Below, in pieces: positions 36,166 to 45,060 of a stretch of DNA of 51,186 bases. Each line of letters opens with the position of its first letter. The first letter of the stretch is position 1. The stretch is from the NCBI GenBank assembly GCA_002747145.1, contig PDTI01000010.1, forward strand, positions 1 through 51,186, in the 5' to 3' direction. The DNA is from Desulfobacter postgatei (GTDB taxonomy: Bacteria; Desulfobacterota; Desulfobacteria; Desulfobacterales; Desulfobacteraceae). Below the pieces are notes generated by a model that made no database searches, had not been told where the DNA came from, and was given only the letters and a program-made list of their open reading frames with translations. The translations under genes were made by a program, and so were the position numbers.

Positions 36166-38076
36166 ATGACTTGTCAGTACTATACCACGCCCATTTACTA
36201 TGTGAATGCCAAACCCCATCTCGGCCATGCCTATACCTCCATTACGGCAGATGTGGCCACTCGTTTTAAAAAAATGGAAGGTGCAGACACCTTTTTTCTA
36301 ACAGGAACGGATGAACACGGGGATAAAATCGTCCAGGCTGCTGAAAAGGAAAGCACCACACCCAAGGCTTACGCAGATAAAATCAGCAAACTTTTCCGGG
36401 ATGTTCTGCCCCTGCTCAATATAGAAAACAACCACTTTATCCGGACAACCGATTCAGACCATATTGAGGTGGTAAAATCTGTTCTGACAACAATTTACGA
36501 TAAAGGAGACATCTATTTCTCAAGTTATGAGGGCATTTATTGCTTCGGATGTGAAAGATTCTACCAGGAACGCGAACTTGTGGACGGCAAGTGCCCGGAC
36601 CACGGCACCGTGCCGGAAACTATCAGGGAATCAAACTATTTCTTTAAAATGAGCAAGTACCAGGACTGGCTCATTGAGCACATCGAAACCCACCCGGACT
36701 TTATCCGGCCCGAACAGTACAAGAAAGAAATTCTCTCATTTCTTAAGGAACCTTTGGAAGACCTGTGCATCTCCCGCCCCAAAAGCCGGCTCACCTGGGG
36801 TATCACCCTGCCCTTTGATGAAGATTATGTCACCTATGTATGGTTTGACGCCCTGGTGAACTACATTACAGCCCTTGGATACCCTGACGGGGACAAGTTT
36901 AAAACGTTCTGGCCCACCGTCCGGCATTTTGTGGCCAAGGACATTATCAAACCCCACGGTATTTACTGGCCCATCATGCTTAAGGCCGCCGGCATTGAAC
37001 CATACAATGGACTGAACGTCCATGGATTCTGGAATGTTCAGGGCTCTAAGATGTCCAAAAGCATCGGCAATGTCACCGATCCCGTGGAGGTAACAGACCG
37101 GTTCGGCGTGGATGCGTTCAGATATTTTCTTATGCGGGAAATGGTGTTTGGCCTGGACGCCAATTTCACCGAAGATGCGATTGTGGCAAGGATCAACTCA
37201 GATCTTGCCAATGACCTTGGCAATCTGTTCTCCCGGGTGCTCTCCATGAATCACAAATACTTCAAGGGCAATATCCAGGGCCCGGCCCCGGAATCAGACA
37301 AAGGCTTAAGTCTTGAGCCCCAGGCCCATGCCACTTTGGACGCGTATACAAACGCCATGGCAACATGCCAGTTCCACAAGGCCCTTGCAAGTGTATGGGA
37401 ACTGGTGTCAGCCATGAATAAATACATTGTTGCCAATGAACCCTGGAACCTGGCCAAAGATCCGGCACGCGCTAGTGATCTTGGTACGGTGTTATACGAA
37501 CTGCTGGAGGGAATCCGCTTTGTGGCAGGTCTGATCTGGCCGGTTATGCCGGAAACCAGCGGTAAAATCATTGCCGCCCTTGGTTTTGAGCTGCCTGAAA
37601 AAGGATTTTTCACCCTTGATGCCATCCGACCCTGGGGTCAGATACCATGCGGTATCACCCTGGAAAAGCCCACAATTCTTTTTCCCCGGGTAGACATTGA
37701 TAAAAAAGTAGCTGGACCCCCTGCACCCAAACCGCTCAAACCGGCATTAAGAGAAGAGATCACCATTGATGATTTTTCCAAAATAGATCTAAGAGCCGGC
37801 AGGATTCTGTCTGCCGAACGGATTGAAAAATCGGACAAATTGCTCAAACTTCAGGTGGATATAGGCACCCAGACCCGGCAGATCGTGGCAGGCATAGGTA
37901 AGTCCTACACCCCCGAAGAGGTGGTGGGCAAAGAAGTCATTGTTGTGGCCAACCTGAAACCTGTAAAACTTATGGGAGAGTTGTCCGAAGGCATGGTGCT
38001 TGCGGCAAGTGTGAAAAAAAGCTTTGTTCTTTCCGGCTTTAACGGCAGTCCTAAGTCAGGCTGTCAAGTTAAATAG
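36166..38076 (+). CDS. metG: Methionyl-tRNA synthetase with C-terminal tRNA-binding domain
   Basis: This 636-residue class I synthetase charges tRNA-Met. HIGH is HLGH (YYVNAKPHLGHAYT). The connective peptide zinc site is CFGCERFY...GKCPDHG, and KMSKSIGN is intact. The C-terminal ~105 residues (DLRAGRILSAERIEKSDKLLKLQVDIG ... GELSEGMVLAA) are the EMAP-II-like tRNA-binding and dimerisation domain. All catalytic residues are present, in contrast to the CysRS-like protein elsewhere in the window. It is in the holB-ricT-metG operon. Confidence 0.96.
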   Translation: MTCQYYTTPIYYVNAKPHLGHAYTSITADVATRFKKMEGADTFFLTGTDEHGDKIVQAAEKESTTPKAYADKISKLFRDVLPLLNIENNHFIRTTDSDHIEVVKSVLTTIYDKGDIYFSSYEGIYCFGCERFYQERELVDGKCPDHGTVPETIRESNYFFKMSKYQDWLIEHIETHPDFIRPEQYKKEILSFLKEPLEDLCISRPKSRLTWGITLPFDEDYVTYVWFDALVNYITALGYPDGDKFKTFWPTVRHFVAKDIIKPHGIYWPIMLKAAGIEPYNGLNVHGFWNVQGSKMSKSIGNVTDPVEVTDRFGVDAFRYFLMREMVFGLDANFTEDAIVARINSDLANDLGNLFSRVLSMNHKYFKGNIQGPAPESDKGLSLEPQAHATLDAYTNAMATCQFHKALASVWELVSAMNKYIVANEPWNLAKDPARASDLGTVLYELLEGIRFVAGLIWPVMPETSGKIIAALGFELPEKGFFTLDAIRPWGQIPCGITLEKPTILFPRVDIDKKVAGPPAPKPLKPALREEITIDDFSKIDLRAGRILSAERIEKSDKLLKLQVDIGTQTRQIVAGIGKSYTPEEVVGKEVIVVANLKPVKLMGELSEGMVLAASVKKSFVLSGFNGSPKSGCQVK

Positions 38077-38098
38077 TTTTTTTATTTGGGGTACGCTT

Positions 38099-39514
38099 TT
38101 GCATTCTATTAGAACAGAACGTTCCTGGCGCGAACTTCAGACAGGTTATATCCAGCAGAAAAAGAAACAGGCCATGGCGGGGCGTATACGCCACATGGCA
38201 GTGTTTCTCTGCCTTGGTATTGCAGCCGTGGCACTGCTCTGGTTTGGGGCCCGCACGGCGTCTGAAATCGGTGAACGGCTGTTTTCCCCAAAACAGAATA
38301 AGGTCCAAAGTGATCCAACCCCGTCCAATCACCTTAAAAAATCCGAAGTCAAAACCCTGATCCAAAACATTGATATCCTCAATTCAAAAACAAACATTTT
38401 CTTTGCGGATGGGCCGTCCTGGACATATACCATCCATACCCAACTGGACACACGCCTTCAGGCGAAGCTGATCAGGACACTGAACTATCTTAAAACCCTG
38501 GACCGGGGAAAGCCGGAACTCATCGGTATGGTGGCCATGGACGGCCGCACTGGATTTATAAAAGCCATGGCCGGATTTGATCCGGGCAATCCAGCCGCTA
38601 ATCCCTGTACATCGGCCGGCTATCCTGCTGCCAGTATTTTTAAAATCGTTACCGCATCTGCTGCCGTGGAAGAATTAAATTACACCGCCACCACTCCCCT
38701 TTATTTCAACGGCAGGAAATACACCCTGTACAAACGGCAGTTAACGAATCAAAAAACAAAATATACCAATCGGGTTACTCTGGAGACCGCCTTTTCCGAA
38801 TCCATCAACCCCGTATTCGGCAAACTCGGGAAACTTGCCCTGGGAAAAACAGTACTTAGCAATTTTGCCGAAAAATTTGGTTTCAACCAAAATCCGGATA
38901 CCGATTTTGATTTTCCAGTACCCCGTTTTGCAGTGATCGGCAATGACTACCATTTGGCGGAACTTGGATGCGGATTTAACAGGGATACCTTGATTTCGCC
39001 TGTATTTGCCATGACGATGGTTTCCGCAATGATGAACAAAGGACAAAGCCTTGTCCCCCGTCTTGTGGACCGGATATCTGACGCAGACCAAAACGAGATT
39101 TACAAAAGCACTAAAGAAGTGTATAAAACACCGATCAGCCCTAAAACAGCAGCCACCATGCAAAGACTTATGAAAAAAACCATATCCGGCGGTACAGCCA
39201 GGAAATCATTCAGGGGCTATTCACGGGATAACGTATTATCCAACCTAGTAATCGGCGGAAAAACCGGCTCTTTATCCAACCGGGCGCATACAATCAAATA
39301 CGACTGGTTCACGGGATTTGGGCAGCAGAAAAAAACAAAAGAGACATTGATCGTGGCAGTCGTCGTAGGCCACGGCAAATATATCGGAACCCGGGCATGC
39401 GCCCACGCCAAAAACATGCTGAAAACCTATTTCAACACGCCTATTCCCCAAAAAAGTTCGCTTGCAGAAAATTATAGACAAAATTCAGGAAATAAGGCGA
39501 CTAAACGCCTGTAG
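38099..39514 (+). CDS. Membrane-anchored penicillin-binding protein transpeptidase
   Basis: The ORF track begins at 38024 inside metG. A GGGG-type ribosome site precedes an in-frame TTG at 38099, so I prefer that start (471 aa). One membrane helix (MAVFLCLGIAAVALLWFGA) is followed by a linker and a transpeptidase domain with all three signature motifs: SxxK in PAASIFKIVTASAA, SxN in FSESINPVFGKLG, and KTG in VIGGKTGSLSN. There is no glycosyltransferase or PASTA domain. The catalytic domain resembles the FtsI/PBP2 class, but the usual N-terminal pedestal is much reduced. It should cross-link peptidoglycan in the periplasm. Confidence 0.85.
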   Translation: MHSIRTERSWRELQTGYIQQKKKQAMAGRIRHMAVFLCLGIAAVALLWFGARTASEIGERLFSPKQNKVQSDPTPSNHLKKSEVKTLIQNIDILNSKTNIFFADGPSWTYTIHTQLDTRLQAKLIRTLNYLKTLDRGKPELIGMVAMDGRTGFIKAMAGFDPGNPAANPCTSAGYPAASIFKIVTASAAVEELNYTATTPLYFNGRKYTLYKRQLTNQKTKYTNRVTLETAFSESINPVFGKLGKLALGKTVLSNFAEKFGFNQNPDTDFDFPVPRFAVIGNDYHLAELGCGFNRDTLISPVFAMTMVSAMMNKGQSLVPRLVDRISDADQNEIYKSTKEVYKTPISPKTAATMQRLMKKTISGGTARKSFRGYSRDNVLSNLVIGGKTGSLSNRAHTIKYDWFTGFGQQKKTKETLIVAVVVGHGKYIGTRACAHAKNMLKTYFNTPIPQKSSLAENYRQNSGNKATKRL

Positions 39515-39589
39515 TTCTCGCTTTAGACTCTTATAGTTTCATTCTTTGTTATGTTCGCTAGGACATAAGCTTTTATATGGAGGATACAT

Positions 39590-42500
39590 ATGAAACGGCA
39601 AGGCAAATTTTCAACACGATTTTTTGATTATCTTAAACATATTGCAAAAATAGATGTGAGCATGGGCAAACCCTTGTCATCGGTGCATGAAAACACCTTA
39701 CTCTTTTTCCCTGACACCTGCTGCATTCTGGGCTGTGGAATCTGTGCCCTTGTGGCATTCAAAGGCCCTGCCTGTGAAGATGAGCTGCAGTCCCTGTCCA
39801 AGGGGCTTGACACCCTTTCACAAAATCGTCTTGGCCCGTTCTCCGAAGAGACAAATCCAATGGTTTCAAAAGATTACCTGGGGGGCGCAGAATTTTTGTC
39901 CGCCCTGTTTGAGCATGCCCAAACCCTTAAGCAGGAAACAATTTTTGCATCCCTGTTTTATAATCAGAAAAAAATCCAAACATTGTCCGGCATCATCAAG
40001 GAGATTGAAAAAATTCTTACGGATGAAACCCGGCACTTTAAATCTGTCACTGCCAGCTTATCCACACCCGAGGTGGAGATTGCCGCAGATCATATTGAGC
40101 AGCTCAAGGATATCCTTTGGTGTTTGAAAAAAGAGATTATTAGTAATATTGAAGCCATCGAACATCTGGCGCCGGGCATAGGGAAACAAAATAATCCTTC
40201 AGGGATAGCGCTTTTTAAACGAATCAATGCCGTACTCAACAGCCTTGACCGCCTGGAGGTCAGGGGACGGGATTCGGCAGGCATTTCAGTGCTGTGCACC
40301 CTGGATGAAAAACAATTCTCAAAATACAAAAACCTGCTGGCACAAAAAGGGATTGCCAACATGTTGGAAAAAAGAAGCAACCGGCAAATCCTGTCAAACA
40401 ACACCATTTCCATCAATGAAGTCAGCACTCCAGGATCCTTAAACCGTATTACCGTCTGTTTTGTATACAAATTTGCTGCAGAAATAGGTGCCCTTGGCGA
40501 CAACATCGCCTTTATCAGGAATCAGATTAGAAAAGACCTCTTACTCCAGACCCTTGCCGAATTTTCCCCGCTGACGTCATCGGTTTCCGCCCATACAAGG
40601 TGGGCATCAGTGGGTGATATCACCGAAGCCAACTGCCATCCCTTGGACAATGCGCCCACAGATACCCAAATATCCCAAAGCGGCATTATCCATGTCTGCC
40701 TGAATGGGGATATTGACAATTACCTGGAACTGAAAACCGAATACGAAGCCCAATACGACAAAATTGACCCCCAGATCACCACGGACACCAAATTGATTCC
40801 CTTGCAGATTGAACACCACCTGAAAAAGGGTGCGCCCATTGAAGAGGCATTCCGTCTGGCTGTCAACGAATTTGAGGGATCCCACGCCATTTCCATGCAC
40901 ACCGACCTTGCCCCGGGCAAATTGTTCCTGGCTCAGAAAGGCAGCGGGCAGGCCATTTTTGTGGGGCTTGCCCCGGACCATTACATTACGGCATCGGAAC
41001 TATACGGCGTGGTGGAGCAGACCCGCCATTACATCAAACTCAACGGCGAAGATAAAGGACAGATTGTGATTCTGGACCAGGAGAGCACCGGCGGTATTGA
41101 AGGGGTGCGCTCCTATTATTACGACAAACAGCCCATCACCCTGACCCCCAAGGATGTGCTCACCAGCCAGATCACCTCCAGGGACATTGACCGCCAGGGA
41201 TACAGCCACTATTTTCTCAAGGAGATCTCCGAGTCCCCTGTGTCTGTTGAAAAAACACTGGAAAACAAATTCAAACAGAATCCGGGTTCAGGACTTTTCA
41301 ATGTGAATCTGAACAGGACTATCATTCCGCCGGACCTGGAAGAAGATTTACGGTCTGGAAAAATTAAAAAAATATATTTCATCGGCCAGGGGACCGCCGG
41401 TATTGCAGCCCAGGGATGTGCGGATCTTCTCACCCATTACCTGGGGGATAAATCCATGAACATCCGTGCCCAGAAAGCGTCTGAGCTTTCAGGGTTCAAC
41501 ATTGGCAGCGATGGGGAAAATACCACAGCCATGGAAGATACCTTGGTTGTGGCCATCAGCCAGTCCGGCACCACCACGGACACCAACCGGACCGTGGACA
41601 TGATCCGGGCCCAGGGCGCCAGAAGCCTTGCCATTGTCAACCGCAGGGATTCGGATCTGACGTTCAAAGTGGACGGGGTATTGTATACCAGTTCCGGCAG
41701 GGACATTGAGATGTCCGTGGCCTCCACCAAGGCCTTTTATTCCCAGATCACGGCCGGGGCCGTACTCGGGCTGCACCTGGCTGCCCTGCTCAATGCCAGA
41801 ACTGAAGAATATATCAGTGATCAGATCCATGCGCTGATGGAATTGCCGGCAAAAATGAAAGCAGTTCTTGACATGCGTGATGAAATCAAGGAATGCGCCG
41901 ATACGCTTGCAATCTCTAAAACGTATTGGGCCACAGTGGGTTCGGGCGCCAACAAAACATCTGCAGACGAAATCAGGATCAAACTGTCGGAACTGTGCTA
42001 CAAAACCATCTCCTCGGATTTTGTTGAGGATAAAAAACATATTGATCTGTCAAGCGAGCCATTAATCATTGTCTGTGCCGCCGGCACCAGGGAAAGCGTA
42101 CTTGGGGACATCATCAAGGATACATCCATTTTCCATGCCCACAAAGCCTGTCCCATTGTGATCACCACCCAGGGCGAAGACCGGTTTGATCTATATGCCA
42201 AGGCCGTTTTCAAGATCCCCGAAATCCAGGAACATTTTGCCCCGGTTCTCAATACCCTGGTCGGACATATCTGGGGGTACTATGCAGCCCTTGCCATCAA
42301 TGCCAAATCAAAATTTCTGTATGACGCAAGGCAGAAAATAGAAAACATCATTGAAGCGTTCAAGACAGAGGGCCATGATGATTATGAGGTGCTTTTAGAA
42401 AACAAATTCACGGAAACCGTGGCAGAGTTCTACAATCAGTTTTCCCAGAAAAGGCGTCAGGGGGAATTTCCCGGGGCCATGGGGATGAGTACGATATCCG

Positions 42501-43303
42501 ACATGACCTTGCTGCTCAAATACCTGTCCGGCAGGCTGCCGGTATCGGATTTTGAAGTGGACTTCGGTGTCAAAGGCACGCCGTCCAATATGCTGTCCAC
42601 CTTTTTTAGCACCATGAACCAGGCCATCAATATTATGGCCCGGCCTGTGGATGCCATCAAGCACCAGGCCAAGACAGTTACCGTAGGCACCAGCCGGATC
42701 AGTGAACGGTTTGAAGGCATTGTTTTTGATGCCCTGGCTGAACATAACATCCAGATTCCTTTGATTACCAATACCAATGTACTGGTCCTTAAAAATCTGC
42801 AGGAAATCATATCCGAAGTGAAAGGTGCTGTGCTCTACCGTATCACCGGCTTAAACCTTTTAGGTAAAGTCACGGAAGACACCCGAATTGAAGTGGTATC
42901 CAAAACAGGCGTTCTTGCCAATGAATCCTCCAGGGTGGAAACAGATCACCGGCTCAAGGGCACCAAAAACATCATTGTCAGGGAGGGCAACGTATATATT
43001 GGCCAGGGTCGCAAAGACAACAGAAGCATTCTTGTGATTCCGGTGCTTTCATCTTCACCGGCATCGCCCAACATCATTGAATTCCTTTTGTCTTTAAACA
43101 TCGCTTTTAAATCCACAAGCGAGGTTACCCTGTTGAAAAAAATCAAGGCCCTGGGCGGAAAATATAGCCGGCTTAAGGACTGGGTTCTTGAAAGTAAAAA
43201 TGTGCCATGGGATGATAAATACCTCAACCTTGTTGACATTGAGACCCTGTTCGGTGCTACAGCCGAACGGGCTGTGGAAGCCATTGTTGAAAAACTCGGC
43301 TGA
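39590..43303 (+). CDS. Very large GlmS-like protein (glutaminase plus two SIS domains, with insertion and C-terminal extension)
   Basis: At 1237 residues this is about twice the size of GlmS, which makes glucosamine-6-phosphate from fructose-6-phosphate and glutamine. Glutaminase parts: CGIC near residue 49, RGRDSAG near 225, HTRWAS, LNGDIDNY and TDTKLIPL. SIS1 contains GQGTAGIAAQGCAD and AISQSGTTTDT with ASTKAF. SIS2 contains WATVGSGANKTSADEIRIKLSELCYK. The GlmS-type tail appears as HQAKTVTVGTSR but is followed by about 190 more residues of unknown fold. Compared with GlmS there is a ~170-residue helical insertion between the Cys and RGxDSAG. The Cys is also preceded by 48 residues that would have to be removed to expose it. 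A GGAGG ribosome site precedes the ATG. Confidence 0.88.
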   Translation: MKRQGKFSTRFFDYLKHIAKIDVSMGKPLSSVHENTLLFFPDTCCILGCGICALVAFKGPACEDELQSLSKGLDTLSQNRLGPFSEETNPMVSKDYLGGAEFLSALFEHAQTLKQETIFASLFYNQKKIQTLSGIIKEIEKILTDETRHFKSVTASLSTPEVEIAADHIEQLKDILWCLKKEIISNIEAIEHLAPGIGKQNNPSGIALFKRINAVLNSLDRLEVRGRDSAGISVLCTLDEKQFSKYKNLLAQKGIANMLEKRSNRQILSNNTISINEVSTPGSLNRITVCFVYKFAAEIGALGDNIAFIRNQIRKDLLLQTLAEFSPLTSSVSAHTRWASVGDITEANCHPLDNAPTDTQISQSGIIHVCLNGDIDNYLELKTEYEAQYDKIDPQITTDTKLIPLQIEHHLKKGAPIEEAFRLAVNEFEGSHAISMHTDLAPGKLFLAQKGSGQAIFVGLAPDHYITASELYGVVEQTRHYIKLNGEDKGQIVILDQESTGGIEGVRSYYYDKQPITLTPKDVLTSQITSRDIDRQGYSHYFLKEISESPVSVEKTLENKFKQNPGSGLFNVNLNRTIIPPDLEEDLRSGKIKKIYFIGQGTAGIAAQGCADLLTHYLGDKSMNIRAQKASELSGFNIGSDGENTTAMEDTLVVAISQSGTTTDTNRTVDMIRAQGARSLAIVNRRDSDLTFKVDGVLYTSSGRDIEMSVASTKAFYSQITAGAVLGLHLAALLNARTEEYISDQIHALMELPAKMKAVLDMRDEIKECADTLAISKTYWATVGSGANKTSADEIRIKLSELCYKTISSDFVEDKKHIDLSSEPLIIVCAAGTRESVLGDIIKDTSIFHAHKACPIVITTQGEDRFDLYAKAVFKIPEIQEHFAPVLNTLVGHIWGYYAALAINAKSKFLYDARQKIENIIEAFKTEGHDDYEVLLENKFTETVAEFYNQFSQKRRQGEFPGAMGMSTISDMTLLLKYLSGRLPVSDFEVDFGVKGTPSNMLSTFFSTMNQAINIMARPVDAIKHQAKTVTVGTSRISERFEGIVFDALAEHNIQIPLITNTNVLVLKNLQEIISEVKGAVLYRITGLNLLGKVTEDTRIEVVSKTGVLANESSRVETDHRLKGTKNIIVREGNVYIGQGRKDNRSILVIPVLSSSPASPNIIEFLLSLNIAFKSTSEVTLLKKIKALGGKYSRLKDWVLESKNVPWDDKYLNLVDIETLFGATAERAVEAIVEKLG

Positions 43304-43425
43304 TTAGCATCCCTTAATTGTAGCGGCTTGATTTCATAATGGCCTTGGGTTTATTTTATCAGAAAAATTCGGCCAGAATTAAACTCGTGAGTCGTAACTT
43401 TGGGAAGCCATATACAGGCCACTCC

Positions 43426-43564
43426 ATCGAAGCGAAATCTCATGAAAATGAGAACCAATTTTCACAAATTTTCTGTTAATAGCGGGACTATTGGCATAAA
43501 ATTTGGTGGAATTGGAGCCATTTTCATGGGATTGCACCCGATTCATCAATTATCAAACACGCTC
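43426..43564. mobile_element. Miniature inverted-repeat element, copy 4 (left end lost)
   Basis: It is similar to copies 2 and 5 from atcgaagcgaaatctcatg onward, including the inner ccattttcatgggatt. The right terminus reverse-complements to GAGCGTGTTTGATAATT, and TTA follows at 43565-43567. The first ~20 bp of the element are missing, so the left junction was deleted with flanking DNA. The 43304-43425 stretch before it has no gene. Confidence 0.8.
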
Positions 43565-44451
43565 TTAAAGCTGGTAACGCGTGTCATAACAGAATCAGAA
43601 GCGCTTGCATAAGGTTTTCCGGATTTAGTCAAAGGCCGATCCAGATACCGTAGAACCCGACTGCTTGTCCCGGTTATATGTGCATGATGTACCAGTGATT
43701 CCATGATTGCGCCAAGTGAACCAGGGGTATCAAAAGTTAAATCTGTGGCCCATTGGCTTTGCCATAACGTCCAGTAATAGGAAAGATGCGGCCCCAGGAT
43801 CTTTTCCATATCAGGAAATATTCTTTGGGAAAAGCCGTTTAGCAGTTTGGTAAATTGTGTATTGAGCTGCTCATCAAGCAGTTGTTGAGCCTTTCGGTAA
43901 TCAGCGATATAGAGAAACTTGTTGCCGTGGACAAGAAAATCTATTCCAGCATGCTCAAGTCCGCGACACAGCCATTCACGGCCGTTGAGACAAATTTGAA
44001 TATGATAAGGGAACCATGTTTGCAGCCTGATGTTCATAAATCCGTAATCAATGTCATCAAAATAAAAGTACAGATCTTTGCACTGTGTCTGATAATTTTT
44101 AAGTTGTGGAAACCCATTTTCTGAACAATACACTGCCCGATACGATGAGCCTCGCTCCAGGCAGGACCAAACTCCGATCAATCCACTTGATATCTGATCC
44201 TTTCGCTGTCTTTGATGGGCAAGTTCCTCTTTTCGGATGCGCCATGTTGGGATATGAGTAACAGATCGACCGCAATTGTTGATAGTATACTGCTCTGTTG
44301 TGCGAATTATGCTTTTCGTCTGAGACAACATCCACTCTTTGTAATTTTTGTTGAGAATCCCTCTGTTTCGGCAGAAGTTCATTACCTCAGCCGCGGACAT
44401 CAGTGGAAGAATGAACCCTTTAAAAACAATACGGTCAAACCCCGTCGTCAC
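43546..44451 (-). CDS. Unknown protein of a repeated Desulfobacterota family, C-terminus replaced by mobile element
   Basis: The 301-residue frame begins at GTG (MTTGFDRIVFKGFILPLMSAAE) and I recognise it, from memory only, as a family of ~430-residue proteins of unknown function scattered in such genomes. Readable blocks are CRNRGILNKNYKEWM, DLYFYFDDIDYGFMNIRLQTWFPYHIQICLNGREWL, and LTKSGKPYASASDSVMTRVTSFK. The last five residues (SVFDN) and the stop codon come from the right end of mobile element copy 4, so the original C-terminus is gone. Its start lies directly against the broken end of the rlmN-like pseudogene, as though this gene had inserted there. Function is unknown. Confidence 0.55.
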   Translation of the reverse strand: MTTGFDRIVFKGFILPLMSAAEVMNFCRNRGILNKNYKEWMLSQTKSIIRTTEQYTINNCGRSVTHIPTWRIRKEELAHQRQRKDQISSGLIGVWSCLERGSSYRAVYCSENGFPQLKNYQTQCKDLYFYFDDIDYGFMNIRLQTWFPYHIQICLNGREWLCRGLEHAGIDFLVHGNKFLYIADYRKAQQLLDEQLNTQFTKLLNGFSQRIFPDMEKILGPHLSYYWTLWQSQWATDLTFDTPGSLGAIMESLVHHAHITGTSSRVLRYLDRPLTKSGKPYASASDSVMTRVTSFKSVFDN

Positions 44452-44455
44452 ATTC

Positions 44456-44988
44456 TTTCTGGCTGTTGAGTACGTTGATCGCAGTTATGACCGCATTAAA
44501 ATTGTCAAAAGACTCTCTCATGCCCATAAACACAATGTTTTTTATATCATGGCCAAGGGTATGCCAGGCATTAAACACTTGACCCACAATTTCAGATGCT
44601 GCAGGCTGCGCTTAAATCCCATGCGAGTGGTCTGGCAGAACTTCCAACCCACCTGGCTGGACACGCGAAGGGTTTTGTACCGGGTCATGGGGATCACCAC
44701 GGATTCAATTTTCAGACCGTGGGTAAGCGGGGTGATGAACTTGACCCGTTCACCCTCTTTGAATGTCTCTTCTACCTTGCCGGGTTGTAATACAAGCGCT
44801 TTTTCCAGTTCAGTCCAACGTTTTAAAAAATTTCAGAATTCCGGGGCATTGCCAATATTTTTTCCGCCGTTCTTCAACACTTCCCGGTAGAGCGCTTCGG
44901 CATGAAACACCTCCTTACCGTAATCATTTCGCAGGGTTTGGGTCAACTGATCCAACGGCAGGCCAAAGATATCAATCATAGGTTTCAT
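44456..44988 (-). pseudogene. RlmN-like 23S rRNA methyltransferase pseudogene
   Basis: Read from ATG 44988, the protein begins MIDIFGLPLDQLTQTLRNDYGKEVF, then hits an in-frame TGA after GNAPEF. It resumes with KFITPLTHGLKIESVVIPM, RVSSQVGWKFCQTTRMGFKRSL, changes frame, and ends with EIVGQVFNAWHTLGHDIKNIVFMGM...NFNAVITAINVLNSQK. These are RlmN/Cfr radical-SAM segments. Lesions: a stop codon, a short deletion that removes two of the three CxxxCxxC cysteines (SSQVGWKFC instead of SSQVGCxxxCxFC), a frameshift, and loss of the remaining C-terminal half at the border with the 301-aa ORF. The protein cannot be functional. A second, intact rlmN is expected elsewhere in the genome. Confidence 0.8.
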
Positions 44989-45060
44989 GGCAGATGTATA
45001 TCACAGGCCTGGGAATTTGCCTATTCCAGTCTCCGGCTTCCTGCCTCCAAAAGATGAATT

